From: Tubiluchus corallicola
Lineage: Eukaryota; Priapulida; Priapulimorpha; Priapulimorphida; Tubiluchidae
Direction of reading: 5' to 3'
DNA: 64,000 bases
NCBI GenBank assembly: GCA_030141605.1
Contig: JAQGDQ010000036.1
Location: 496,001 to 560,000, forward strand
A model generated the notes under the pieces. The model was not told the origin of the DNA. It saw nothing but the letters and a program-made list of their open reading frames with translations, and searched no databases. Numbering within the stretch: position 1 is the stretch's first letter; every line of letters begins with the position of its first letter. Of this stretch, positions 50,660 to 61,070 are shown piece by piece. A program made the translations under genes and the position numbers.

Positions 50660-53600
50660 CACACAGTTTTTTGGTAAATTATGTAATACGTCAGTGAATC
50701 AGCAGTCACGAATTGAGAAAAACTAGAAAAAACAAAAACAACAACATCATAAAATAAAGGAGCAGGTTAGTTGAATATCTGAGCTGCTATTAACTCATTG
50801 TGCTGATGGTACTGCACTGAAGAATGAGTCGAGGGAGTGATGCACACCATTTTCATATTCCAAACAGTTATTTTGCTAAATACACTGTATAAGAAAATTG
50901 CACCAGATAATTTCGCTAGTTATTACATTGTTGGATCAAATTTTTGTTATTACATTACAATATGCGTAATATGCATAATACATACATAATATGCATTTTA
51001 ATGCATTATATATTTTAACGTTTAATGCGTTAAGTTTCAGGTTATCACATTATGTGGTTTGGTGGTTTTACATTACGCATTATGTATTTGGTAATTTTAT
51101 TATGTTATCAGCTATTTATTACATTGCGAATTAATTTCTTTTCTTATAACCTATGTTGAATTTTTTGGTGTTACATTATCTGGCATTTTTATATTATAAT
51201 CAATTCAGTTTATTGCTCTAATATGCAATTAACATTACAAACATTGGCAAGTACAAGATAAAAAAATAAATATGTATGTAAATTACAGATTATAGCTACA
51301 TTATATAGCTCACATTACTGCTAGTTAGTTATACTTAGTAGCTATTATAGTATAGATTGACTAGTACAATTATATTATTCATCAGAATTATTAACAATGT
51401 TGTGGTCCCATGATACTTGATAATAACATTTAATAACATTATTAGCAGATTACAAAATTTTAGATTACTATGGCCATTATTAGTAGTACACACACTGACT
51501 AGTTCAGTATACACTTGTTAAAGTTGACTGAGAGTTTGCTGTTATAGTCACATGACTGACAATAATAGCATATTGTACTTACTTTGCACAAAGGTCAATT
51601 ACAGAATTTGGTATCTAATCGAACTATGACATATATATGTATATATACAGATTTGACCAACCAGAGTGGGAAGAGACCTGAAACTGTAGAGTCAGTTCTC
51701 TTATTGCTCTGTAGGTTGGATAAGTAAATACGATGTGTAATTCATCTTCCATTGGGTTTTGCTTGCTGCTTTCATTGCTAGTACAGAGTATAACACAATT
51801 ACACACAATCCTTCATTTTCTGATTGGCTTGTGTACTGCCAATTTCAATTTAGACCTCGTGATCACACACCCTGAGTTTTGTTATGTTTCATCTATGTTG
51901 CTTACTGCATATTATTTCTAAGCATGGCTCTAAACTATAGCTGCTTTTTAAAGTTTCTATAAAACCTTAATTTATTCTTTCCATCCCTTTTCTGCCATCA
52001 TTGTATAAAGGTTTTTTTAAATCAATGGTGTCTTAAAAGTGTTTCCATTTATAATAGAAGTTGTGCGGCAACTATAAGTATCCTTGTAGGTGTTTAAATA
52101 TTGTGTTTCTTGGTTTCAAGGCGATTGTTATACCATATTTGAAAATCATTTTTGCAGCCTTTTGAAGGATAGGATATAGAGCTAGTTCAGTTTTGCAAAC
52201 TTTATTTAATGCAGAAGAACGGACACAGAGTATCAATTTTGCAAATTTGTTTTGAACATGCTCAAATGGGAACTGGTTCCATGTTTTTAATACCTGCTCA
52301 GTGTCTTCAATGCTGATTTCGTTTAATTTTGCTATGTAAACGTTTGACCAAATTTTGCATGCACTGGTATTTGTATTACTAGTGTCACTAGTATTACTAG
52401 ACATTCAAAATGATATATGGAAAGTTATAGTTGAATATGAAAAATTTTAACTTAAAAAGTGCTCTGATACACTCTGATTTCTCAGTGTGTTTGGTATAAG
52501 TCTCTACATGTGTAAAATACAGACCTAAGTATTTTACATTTTTCATTCATGAGTTTGAGTTGCATGAAAAAGAGTGACTGGAAGTGGGTTTTTGCCAAAT
52601 GCTACAACTTTTGTTTTTTTGTAATTGATTTCTTTGAAGCATAGCTTGCTAATTCGCTAATCAAGTTTTGCCATACAGTAAACTCCGTGTAACTCAAAAT
52701 CGCATAATTCAAAGAAATTCAGTGGTAACGATGAAATCCTTTGTTTCCCACAAAAATCAACATTTAGCTCAAAATATATAACAAAAAAATTTCGCCTAAC
52801 TCAAATAAATAATTATGGTCGATTTTATAAAAATACATGCAATTTACTGTGCTAATATGTAGTAACGCTCTCCTGGGGAGGATCTTTTCCCGAAGGTTTC
52901 ACTCAGCGATGTAAAAACAATCACTCTATTGTCATTGTCTGTTCGAATTCACTGTCTCTGTCTAACACTTACTATTGTCTTAGCCTGAAAGTCAATGATG
53001 TCGAAAAGGAAACAAACTGAAAGTTCGTTTGACGAGAAGTTTGCCATCATCAATTATTGCGATGACCACCAATCAATGAAAAAGAAAGATATCGCTGTGC
53101 ACTTCCAAATCAATCAGGGTACATTGTGCGGAATACTGAACAGAGAGAAGATTATCAGATCGTTTAACAGTGTTATGTACGTGTCCTGGAAGCTTTATTG
53201 TACTTATTATTAGAGCTTATTAACTGTTATAAAGTCATTAGTTGTAGTTCTATTTTGCGTAGTGACAATTTTTTTCTGGACCATTACATGATTTACGTGG
53301 ACACAATTCTAAATTATTTGTACAATACTCTTGCACTGCTATCAGAGCTCATTTCTTCTCTTCTCATGTTGTGGGCCCTTGGAATTCACTTAATAGTGAA
53401 ACAGTTGACGCATCAAATCTGTCGCAATTTCACAAATTGTTGATGAGAGACCGTCAATAACCGGGTTATGGTTAGGTCTCTTAGACTCCGCAAGTGATTT
53501 AAATGTTTTTCTACATTTTTTAAAATTATTCTACAAATTTGTGATCCTATTCCAAACAGACCAAAGTCATCCAGTTTTTGAAATAAGGTTTTGTTGTCTA

Positions 53601-53916
53601 GACTATCAAACGCCGTTTGGAAATCAACGAAGCAGTCATATTGCCTTACTGGTAAGTCCCTCGCTAACTTTTTGCTTCCTGAATAAGGGCCCAAAACGGA
53701 ACACCGGCGATAAGTGAGGGAACACTGTACACGTCAGTTGCAACAAGCTCCAACATAAAAAATACTAAATTTATGTTTCAACTTTCAAAATGTAATAAAT
53801 TAAAAAAAAGGCAAACGAAAACGCGATACATATACCTTCAAGTTTAGAACTATCCTAAAGCTTCTAAAATCATATTTTCTGAACTGCTTGACATTCTTCA
53901 CGCAGAACGTTGCCAT
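42864..53916 (-). CDS. OXA1L: Mitochondrial inner membrane insertase OXA1L
   Basis: Nine coding exons, in transcript order: 53836-53916, 50157-50345, 49791-49998, 47972-48115, 47533-47618, 47218-47382, 46007-46111, 45268-45433, 42864-43015. All junctions keep frame, giving 431 residues (human about 435). OXA1L belongs to the YidC/Oxa1/Alb3 family and inserts mitochondrially made and some imported proteins into the inner membrane, bound to the mitoribosome by its C-terminus. Residues 1-27 (exon 1) are rich in Lys/Arg with a single acidic residue, fitting a targeting presequence. The core begins at GYSPVG and GLPWWGTIA (about 150), continues through RCLMFPLIIKAQ, KNLAPVFVQMPVFISFFLGL, GGLWWFTNLTLPDPYY, LGAETGARLE and CYWVTSNAF, all family hallmarks, with five expected membrane helices. 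The tail from about 382 is strongly basic (ERRRLDSVRFKK, KRNPLKQKEASEKK). Intron 1 (about 3.5 kb) contains several transposon remnants. Confidence 0.95.
43016..45267 (-). other. OXA1L intron 8, no further feature
   Basis: An AT-rich intron of about 2.25 kb before the last coding exon. A 68-codon frame at 43991-44197 (+) is probably chance. A small palindrome GGTGCAGGATTGCACC lies near 44290. Confidence 0.55.
48889..49255. repeat. G/T-rich minisatellite in OXA1L intron 3
   Basis: About 365 bases on the + strand consist of GTGGTG, GGTGTGGT, GTGTTGTGAGT and GGGTGGT units, preceded by an ATC trinucleotide run at 48919-48938. The minus strand shows a His/Thr/Pro-rich open frame (48822-49112) that is only a reflection of the repeat. 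The many GG and GGG runs could form G-quadruplex on the + strand, which is the non-template strand for OXA1L only if read in reverse. Confidence 0.8.
50569..50656. repeat. (GA)n microsatellite, 44 copies
   Basis: An uninterrupted GA run of 88 bases lies in OXA1L intron 1, upstream (transcriptionally) of exon 2. The minus-strand open frame of Ser-Leu dipeptides across it is an artefact. Confidence 0.97.
50657..52071. other. Part of OXA1L intron 1: AT-rich with degenerate ATTACATTA repeats
   Basis: Bases 50930-51240 contain many variants of TTACATTA, CATTATG and TAATATGCAT, a low-complexity decayed repeat. The rest shows nothing recognisable. Confidence 0.55.
52072..52404 (-). mobile_element. 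LINE fragment, C-terminal region of ORF2
   Basis: The minus-strand frame of 110 codons reads as the segment after the reverse-transcriptase domain of a non-LTR retrotransposon: ACKIWSN, then FEHVQNKFAKLILCVRSSAL, NKVCKTELALYPI and KMIFKYGITIA. The pattern of a worker-like HxxxxKxxL helix followed by a E-x-A-x-x-P-I/L motif is typical of LINE ORF2 tails. It continues with the RT fragment at 53440-53694, from which it is separated by a DNA-transposon fragment. Confidence 0.65.
52674..53213 (+). mobile_element. pogo/Tigger-like DNA transposon, 5' part with CENP-B-type HTH domain
   Basis: At 52674 the sequence TA is followed by CAGTAAACTCCGTGTAACTC, a terminal inverted repeat typical of the pogo/Tigger branch of Tc1-mariner (TA target site, CAGT start, then AACTC/AATTC-type repeats). 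From 52995 an open frame encodes KRKQTESSFDEKFAIINYC, KKKDIAVHFQINQGTLCGIL and NREKII, which is the N-terminal helix-turn-helix of CENP-B and Tigger transposases. After about 60 residues the match ends and the DDE catalytic domain is missing. An opposite-facing ACTGTA terminus lies at 53724-53729, but its adjoining sequence differs from the left TIR, so it may belong to another element. Confidence 0.7.
53440..53694 (-). mobile_element. LINE fragment, start of reverse-transcriptase domain
   Basis: The minus-strand frame contains YDCFVDFQTAFDSLDNKTLF, the RT motif usually written as Y-x-x-F-[VL]-D-[FL]-x-K-A-F-D in LINEs, followed by KLDDFGLFGIGSQICRIILKN. The lysine before AFD is threonine here. 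It faces the same way as the fragment at 52072-52404 and is probably the same insertion, split by the pogo-like piece. All lies within OXA1L intron 1. Confidence 0.7.
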
Positions 53917-54623
53917 GCTTGCCTACACCACCTGGCCTGAATGTTTTGTTGGAGTAGACGCACCACAGAGTCTGGTACGTCCTCACAGTATTTCACCAGC
54001 TTTGACAGAGCACTGCTGTGCACAAAAGGTTGAGTGACTGCTGAGTGACTGGATACTGGGCAGTGGGCTGGTATTCTTTCAGATTTCTACATTATAATTG
54101 TCGATTATAATTTAGGTAATTAAGTAAATTTATAAAATATTTTAGTTGAATGAATTAATAAAAAAATACAAATTATTGAGTTTTGAACTAATAACTAATT
54201 ATAATCGCGGAAGGGAGCTTTACACACGTGGTTAACCACGCATACTCAGTACATATCACCACATCTCCCCTTTAAAAGTTATATAGCACATAGTAATTGC
54301 TGACTATATAATTAAGCAACTTATGCATTTGTGAACTGTAAGAAACAGCTACAAAGTGTGACTTCAACACTAAGAAAATAATGCACTGAAACCATAGTGA
54401 ATAAATGCACATTATGCATTTTGAATATCATCAATCTTGTACATTCCTTCAGCTTTCTGGTTTCCACAAGTCCATATGTTCACAGGTTCAACTTTGAAGC
54501 TGGCTTTGGTACTCAACTGGACGATATTTTCACAGGTCTTGCACAGTAATGTAGCGGTATTTCTATGGTCTTTTACTTATAAAAACTAACCCCAGTTCCC
54601 AGTTTTCTGGCACCTAAGGAAAC
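53917..54623. promoter_or_regulatory. Upstream region of OXA1L
   Basis: Sequence directly before the OXA1L start codon on the minus strand. It should hold the OXA1L 5'UTR and promoter, but I see no TATA box or CpG island. It turns strongly AT-rich beyond 54080. Confidence 0.35.
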
Positions 54624-55536
54624 TACAGTAGGCGCCGTTTATTAGACTCACGATTAATAGACTCAGTCGCTCACGTGACTCAAAGCTACCTGGAACACGC
54701 CGCTCCTGTTCAAATGTATATAAAAACTGTCGGTAACTGATTCAAATAACTCTGCATAACTGACTCAATATTTTCACTTCATGTACTTAAAGTAAGATAC
54801 TTGTGTGTGCCCAAAGAGCTTTCGCTGCTTTTGTGTCATCTTTACGTCGTTCTTGTGTGCGTAGAAACAGTCACGTTCAGTGCAGGTTTGTTTGTAAGCA
54901 GGTAATATGTTAGCATAGCTGTTTTGCTTTGAATCTGTCACTCACTTATGCGCTGCAATTAACCTCGTTGTTTCCGAAAGCTAAACATTTAATCACTTGC
55001 CCAGGGGTTTTGAAGTTCTTGCTGCTTTTCACAAGGTCATCACCAGCTGCAGCTCAAGCACTAGGTGATTTCGGATGAATATGTGCAGTATATATATACA
55101 GTAACAGATTTTCAATGTTTTTATTACTATGAGAATTTCATAAACCTTCTTCGTGAAGAAATGAAGCACCGACCTTGCATAAATTCTTGTAATTTTTAAT
55201 GGTAATAATCAGATTTTTGAGATTTTTTTAATTCACTTATATAAATTATACTTTTTAAATAATTGCACATGGATATTTTTGACAATAATTCGTTTCTATT
55301 TTTCCCTGGTAAAGAACCCACTGCCAGTTCTTAGTTGCCCACGCATGCAGAGTTTTTAGAAAAGGAACTAGTATACCAGTTCGCACCAACTCCTTTGTAC
55401 CAAGAGGAGTTGTTTTGGAGCTCATTTGAATTCCCCTTCACTCCACTTTTCTGTCCAATAATCTATAGTACTTTATTAATTACAGCAATTACCATACCTT
55501 GCCAATTACAGCAATCTGAATAAAGACATTAAACAA
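54624..55536 (+). mobile_element. Candidate pogo-like terminus and following sequence
   Basis: TA followed by CAGTAGGCGCCGTTTATTAG and a second ATTAATAGACTC block resembles a pogo/Tigger left terminus with subterminal repeats. Two head-to-tail 17-base units (TCTAATAAATGCAGACG) at 56009-56042 look like the reverse complement of these blocks and could mark the other end. No transposase was found in between, so this may be a MITE interrupted by, or inserted in, the LINE described next. Confidence 0.4.
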
Positions 55537-56531
55537 ATGGTGCAAGTCAGAAGTAGAAGTTCTGTGCTTTTATTAAGAACAGGTTTGGGATTGGAACAGA
55601 AGGTAAAACATGTAATTGTGGGCTTTTTCTATGAAGATGAAATTGCAGCAGCTAATGATCTTTTGTATTCCTGCGTAGATTTGCCAGTGTCTATGCTTGA
55701 ACTTCCTAAACAGCTGAGAAAAATCACAGGATGCCAAAGTGAAAATAAATCGTGATATGACGTAGACGATATTTTCAAGTTATGGTCATACATAGAAAAG
55801 CTTGGATAATAACGAGTTACCATTGTTCATCACAGCCAATGTGAATCTTGTACCAAAAACAGATTCTATATCAGCTAATATCAACGTGGTCACATACCAG
55901 CTAAACAAAAAGAAAACTCAAATTCCAGATTAAGCAGATGTTTTTCACACAACAAAACTAATCTGAAGCAATGCAAACATGCGTGAAGCCAAACGCAATG
56001 ACGGTTAATCTAATAAATGCAGACGTCTAATAAATGCAGACGCTTTGAGTGTGACGGCTGAAAATAGCGTGTTACAAGTACTAAAATCTTTTTCCGATGC
56101 AGGGAAAATGAATGATTCGCAAGAATGGAAACTGAGCTCGAAATTGGATCCAAGTAAATTACTCCTACTATCGGCAAATGCAGGCAAGAGAGTAACATCA
56201 GATGTGTTAAAACGAAAACAACTGAGAGGCAATAGGAAGTTTCCCAAACTGTTTACACGAAGACAACGTGGAAGAAGATCTCCGGCAACATCTACAAGAA
56301 AACGGAATTGAAATGAAAAATTGCTTGATGCTGAAGTCCAAAATCAAGGGATCAGTGTCAGCAAGAATACGGTGGAATATATATGGAACACAAGGAGAAA
56401 ATAATGGACCCAGAAACATGGCTGCAGCATGTGAGAATCAGGCGCTGATCTACAAGCCAAGGACAACAAGCAACCATGTGGACAACAGTCGTAAAGAAAG
56501 ACACGTGATGAAAAATACGTCAGGAAATTAA
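55537..56531 (+). mobile_element. LINE ORF1 remnant
   Basis: Several frames follow one another with stops and shifts. The first (55537-55755) has a segment with DEIAAANDLLYSCVDLP and a short basic end; next comes DVDDIFKLW, then NNELPLFITANVNLVPKTD. The following frame (56045-56311) has NDSQEWKLSSKLDPSKLLLL and RVTSDVLKRKQLRG, and the next (56268-56531) has LQENGIEMKNCLMLKSKIKG followed by SVSARIR. This order (DDIxxLW, LPxFxxxxVxxVPxTD, a late KSKIxGxxSARI block) matches the nucleic-acid-binding first ORF of CR1/L2-like LINEs of marine invertebrates as I remember it. It is clearly inactive. Confidence 0.55.
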
Positions 56532-56761
56532 AGCGGGTCTAGTTTTTAAAAAATCACCTTTTAATATGTTAGATATTTTAACTTTTTGTATTTTAACATT
56601 AATGGTTTTCATATCAGTGAAATGTTTCTAAAGTCGCTTATACCAAAATATGTCGTGAATATGCTCTAAGAGCACTGGTTGTCAAGGGATAAGTTACATA
56701 AAAATTGTAATGTCGATAAGCCAATTTACCAACTATAACTTATGCTTCAGAAGTGTGATCA

Positions 56762-57222
56762 GTGAAAAGCAGAGACTTAGAAACTGTCAAAGTTGCATGG
56801 AACACTATTTACAGGAGAATGTTTAACCATAAAAGAAATGAGATCGTTAGGTTGCTTCAGTACTTCTGTAATACAATGCCACTGAACTATTTAATCGATT
56901 TAAGAGAACTTGCATTCTATAAAAGTCTTATGTCTCACCCATGTAGCTATATTGTTAGAGTCCTATTATGAAATTAATAAGTCAGGTTAATCCGTCCATA
57001 CGCAATATAAAACACCACTGAACTTGTCTTGTATTAATGTAAAACGTCTAGTAGAAAATGGATTTATAAGGACCTAAACATTAGAAACCTTCTATGAAAT
57101 AACATACTTGTATATATTGTAATTTATTTTAGTTGTAAATTTGATCGTATTGTAATTTTATTGTAACATTTGTATGATGTACTGTATCTTTGATGTGAAA
57201 TAAAGAGTTATTATTATTATTA
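56762..57222 (+). mobile_element. LINE ORF2 C-terminal end with (TTA)n tail
   Basis: The frame 56762-56971 contains LETVKVAWNTIYRRMFNHKR, LLQYFCNTMPLNYLIDLREL and FYKSL, which resembles the last part of LINE ORF2 after the RT domain. It is followed by about 250 bases of 3'UTR, an AATAAA at 57199-57204 and a (TTA)n tail at 57208-57222, the usual 3' end of CR1/L2-type elements. Same strand as the ORF1 remnant, so the two are probably one internally deleted copy. Confidence 0.65.
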
Positions 57223-60200
57223 ATGTATGTGTTAATACTTGTTAAATATTAGCTTTCATTCCTTCTTGCAACATGATTTGCCAGTAACGTCATTAATTTT
57301 ATTCTTACCACTCCACATGTACAAAGCTCATTTATATCATTTTGTTTTACGTACAGTGCATGGACATTTTGCTCAATAGACATTTACAATGACTGTCTGT
57401 ATAACTCTTTATTTAAATGCATTTTCAAGTCATATTCATTAAGTCATTTTAGTTACTGTGGTATGTCATTTTTTAAGAATATCATTCAATGAGTCATTTA
57501 TAATTATGTATTATAAAAAATTCTTGCTTTCAACATTCTTTTAGACAGCAGTCACTATTATGTTTTGTTAGGCCCCACTCTGTCTCTTTTATTATAATCC
57601 AGTATGCTCTGTGGTGATGGTGGGGTTGGATGATGTTCGGTGAATATGGATCTTGCAATGCACTCAGTTCATTCAATCTGTTAAGCAAGCTCACACAGCT
57701 GCAACATTGATGGGTCCCATTTTATGCCACATATTGACTGTACCATAACGGGCTAGGGAAATAAACCTGAACTAAATCGAACAAAGTCCCAATGAAACTT
57801 GATGTTTTGCGGAAATTTGTTACAATGAGTCAATGACTTTCTGGGATTTTGTATTGGTGTTCGTATTTAATTTCTAATTTTCGAACGTGAAGCGCTGTAA
57901 GTTTTCTGTCTTTCATTGATGCAAACCCCTAATTAATGTGTGTAATTAGGGTTATAATAATAAAATTCGTAGTAATTTTATAGTAAATTCGTAGTAACTT
58001 AGCTGGCCGTAATACACTAGGCTTGAAGTTATTCAGTGAAGAAGCTTTAAAGTTTAAGTTTAACAATAACAATTATATAAGCAGGAGTAAATTCCACTGT
58101 AAGGTTAACTATGCCGTTTTTGATATGCAAAGTCACAGTATTGGGCCTAGGGTGGCAAAGAAGCCTACCAGACCTGCCTTTTTCATTTTGAATCTTAAAC
58201 ATGCTCACTTTAACAAATGTATATTAATTATTATTAACATCTGTAAACACTGCATAATAATTAAATATGTCTGTATTACTAATCTCATCATTTAATCACA
58301 TTTATTGACTGATTAAATTAATTTTCTTTTGAGTAATTTTTGTTCTTTCTTAAAAGCATGTTTGTGAAAGTATGTTTTCAGAAATGTATCATGTCAAACT
58401 GCATGACTGTTTGTCATTCATGGAATGGTCTAAATTACTTTCAGAGCCACCTATTTTCACAATGCTCAGTAAGCAAAGTACTAGTTATTTCAGGACCATT
58501 GCCACACCAGTTGCATTTGCTGTTATACTTAGGAGCACATAGCGCATTGGTGCCATTTCTTTCCTGTAGGGGTTGTATTGGGAAGCGATGGTATAGGATG
58601 TTCATAACAGACCCTTCAAAAAAACACTATAGAGAATTTCAAATGTTCATTCATCTTTTGCGATTGTAAAAACCTGACAAATCTTCACTCATCATTCTTG
58701 ATATTTTAATGTGGAAGTGAAAACAGTCTAGACAGCTGAATATGCAATTTCCCATCAACATTATACTTTTTTAAATAAATAGTTATTTTGTTTTCAGCAT
58801 TTTGTTCTAAGATTTCCATGTTAGAGCTTTAAAAATATGTAGTTATTTTGCTGAGTTTATAAAATAGTTGAGTTCTAAGTCAAAGCACAAATCTTAATTA
58901 TGTGATTTCTTGTAGGTGTAATTTTATACAAAAAATCTTAACATTGTCCATTCTCCTAGCTAGAGTTTAATCTTCATCTTGATTTTTGGCCTTTATTATC
59001 AAGTAACCTACATCATTTCCTATGTGACTTGGAAATGAATAATATCGCTAACCCGTCGCAATACCTAATGCTGCACTTACTGATGCAAAACACATTTGGT
59101 CATTTTTATGCTTGAGCTACTAATATTTTTTTTACTATATACTAGGGTCATGACAATAAATGTCATTAAAAGCGATTTAATGGACTAAAAAAATTAGAAT
59201 GCCATTATTTTTTGCTAATTTGTCTCAAGACATATTACAAAAAATAAATGGAAATCCAATAAGAGTTGTTTTCATGACATACTACGGTAGTGTTCATTGT
59301 TCTAATGAATTATACACCCTCCATTAACTTTTCCTATATTTTAGAAATTATTTTGTTTTATGATTTTACTATCATTGTGGAAAAAATATTATAATTATTT
59401 TATTATTACAATTATAAACATCACGCATGCATATATATATATATGTGCATACACTTTTGTAGTCCTTACAAACATTGCGATATGAAAATAGTGCTTGCTA
59501 TTGCATTGTGAGTAAGCATTTACTTATAGTTTGAGTCATGCCTATTTAGAGTAAAAGTGCATGTAACTTGCCATAAATCCTTCATGTTGATTGATTGTCT
59601 GTCACCTGAAAAACTTGAGCCCATCGAGACATCATGCATGCATCTGTGAGATTGCAGTTTAACTTAATTAATTACAGCCTGTGTAACTAAATAATGTAAT
59701 TGTAAACAAAATGTTGAGCATGGATCAAAACAACACTGACAGCATAGTTTCCAGAGGACTGATGACAAGTTGCTTTCAATGTTTGTATTTATATTTGATT
59801 TTGGTGTTTCATCACCAAACCACTACTCCTTGAATGCTGATGAGTGATAAGAAGCAAAAAAAAATAATACTGACAACAATACCTTTCATTAGCTGATCAC
59901 CAGCACATTAGTACAACTAACGAGTAACATTATCAGGACTGCGTTTTATGATTTGATATATTCGAACAAAGAGCAGTTGATGTGCCTGGAATTTTTTGCA
60001 TCTGGTCTTTCTCGCAAAATTCATAAGCATTTACAGCGCACATGCATTAATTTTGTGGTTTACTGCTGTTGTGCTTGCTAAATCATCTTAATTGAGAGAT
60101 TTGTCATATTTAACTCAAATAGACTGTTTATCGTGTAGTGAAAACATAGTCATATATTTATTTTTTATTTATACTGTCTGTGTACTATTCAAAATTAATA

Positions 60201-60299
60201 TGAAGGCGCTGTTTTCTATTTTCTTTGAATTGTCATAAATTAGCAACTTAATCATTTTTAATTAAAACACTGATTTTCTTTTAAATTTTCTTATTTCAG
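57223..60299. other. Intergenic stretch before TRPC4AP
   Basis: No recognised gene. The frame 58340-58669 (+) is 109 codons and reads through Cys- and Leu-rich sequence without any family I know. AT-rich throughout, with a TA/CA run at 59430-59450. A 5'UTR exon or promoter of TRPC4AP may lie here. Confidence 0.5.
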
Positions 60300-60341
60300 G
60301 TAACTGCAAAAAACCTTGAGTTGAGTTTTTTGCAGTGTGAG
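60300..60341 (+). other. TRPC4AP: Candidate 42-base exon upstream of TRPC4AP, containing a hairpin
   Basis: Flanked by a good acceptor (TTATTTCAG) and a consensus donor (GTAAGA), these 42 bases read open in phase 0 into the TRPC4AP frame but have no ATG, so they are more likely 5'UTR than coding. Within it, ACTGCAAAAAAC (60303-60314) and GTTTTTTGCAGT (60325-60336) form a perfect 12-base inverted repeat around a 10-base loop. The exon call rests only on splice consensus. Confidence 0.35.
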
Positions 60342-61070
60342 GTAAGAATTAATGTAAATTATAGGATCAAATTACATTGCTGTTCTTATAAGCTTAGGGC
60401 AGTGCAGAGTTGCATTTTTTTGCTCTGTACATTTTCAATGTAATGTAATGTACCGTACACTGCCAAAATGTGCCACACTAAACTGTATTTAACATAATGT
60501 TTTTCACCCTTCATGTGTTTTACACTATTGCACTTGTTTGCTATCTTTGATTAGGACGTTGACTGTACATAGGTTGAATGGTTGATATCACTGAACTTAG
60601 CTTAGTGTCAAAGAACTTTATCTTTAATAAGAACAAAAGATATAAATTAGCTTATGATCTAAGCTGAAAGAGGATAATGTGCAACACTTATCATAAACTT
60701 TTTAGCCTGTGCCCTGTGTTGTTCGGATGTTTTACTTCTTTGTAATGTATTTGTGATACTAAACCAATGAAATAATGTAGAATATACCAGTAAAATTTGT
60801 TTTTCATTTGTCATTGATACATTTGTATTTGAAACAACATATTTTCGTGCTGAATGTGATTAATTTTTTAGAAGCCAGTTAATAAGACTTTTAGAATTCA
60901 AATCTTGGCTAACAGTGGTGAGTGGCCAGTTTATACAAATGGCAAGAACAAGCATAATACATGTACATGTGGTGATCTAGTTTAGCTAAATTGAATGGGC
61001 TACAGTGACATAGTTCTATAATTAGAAGTAATCTGTAATGTCGAATTTTAAAGTGGTAATTTTTTTTCAG

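Noticed and set aside
50414-50662. Ser-Leu repeat open frame on the minus strand
   Set aside because: It is translation of a pure GA microsatellite in OXA1L intron 1.
58340-58669. 109-codon frame on the plus strand, upstream of TRPC4AP
   Set aside because: No family resemblance and no splice connection in frame with TRPC4AP that I could support.
61038-61070. Upstream in-frame ATG for TRPC4AP
   Set aside because: The added residues are encoded by the T-rich tract and CAG of a splice acceptor, so they are most likely intron; the ATG at 61071 is preferred.
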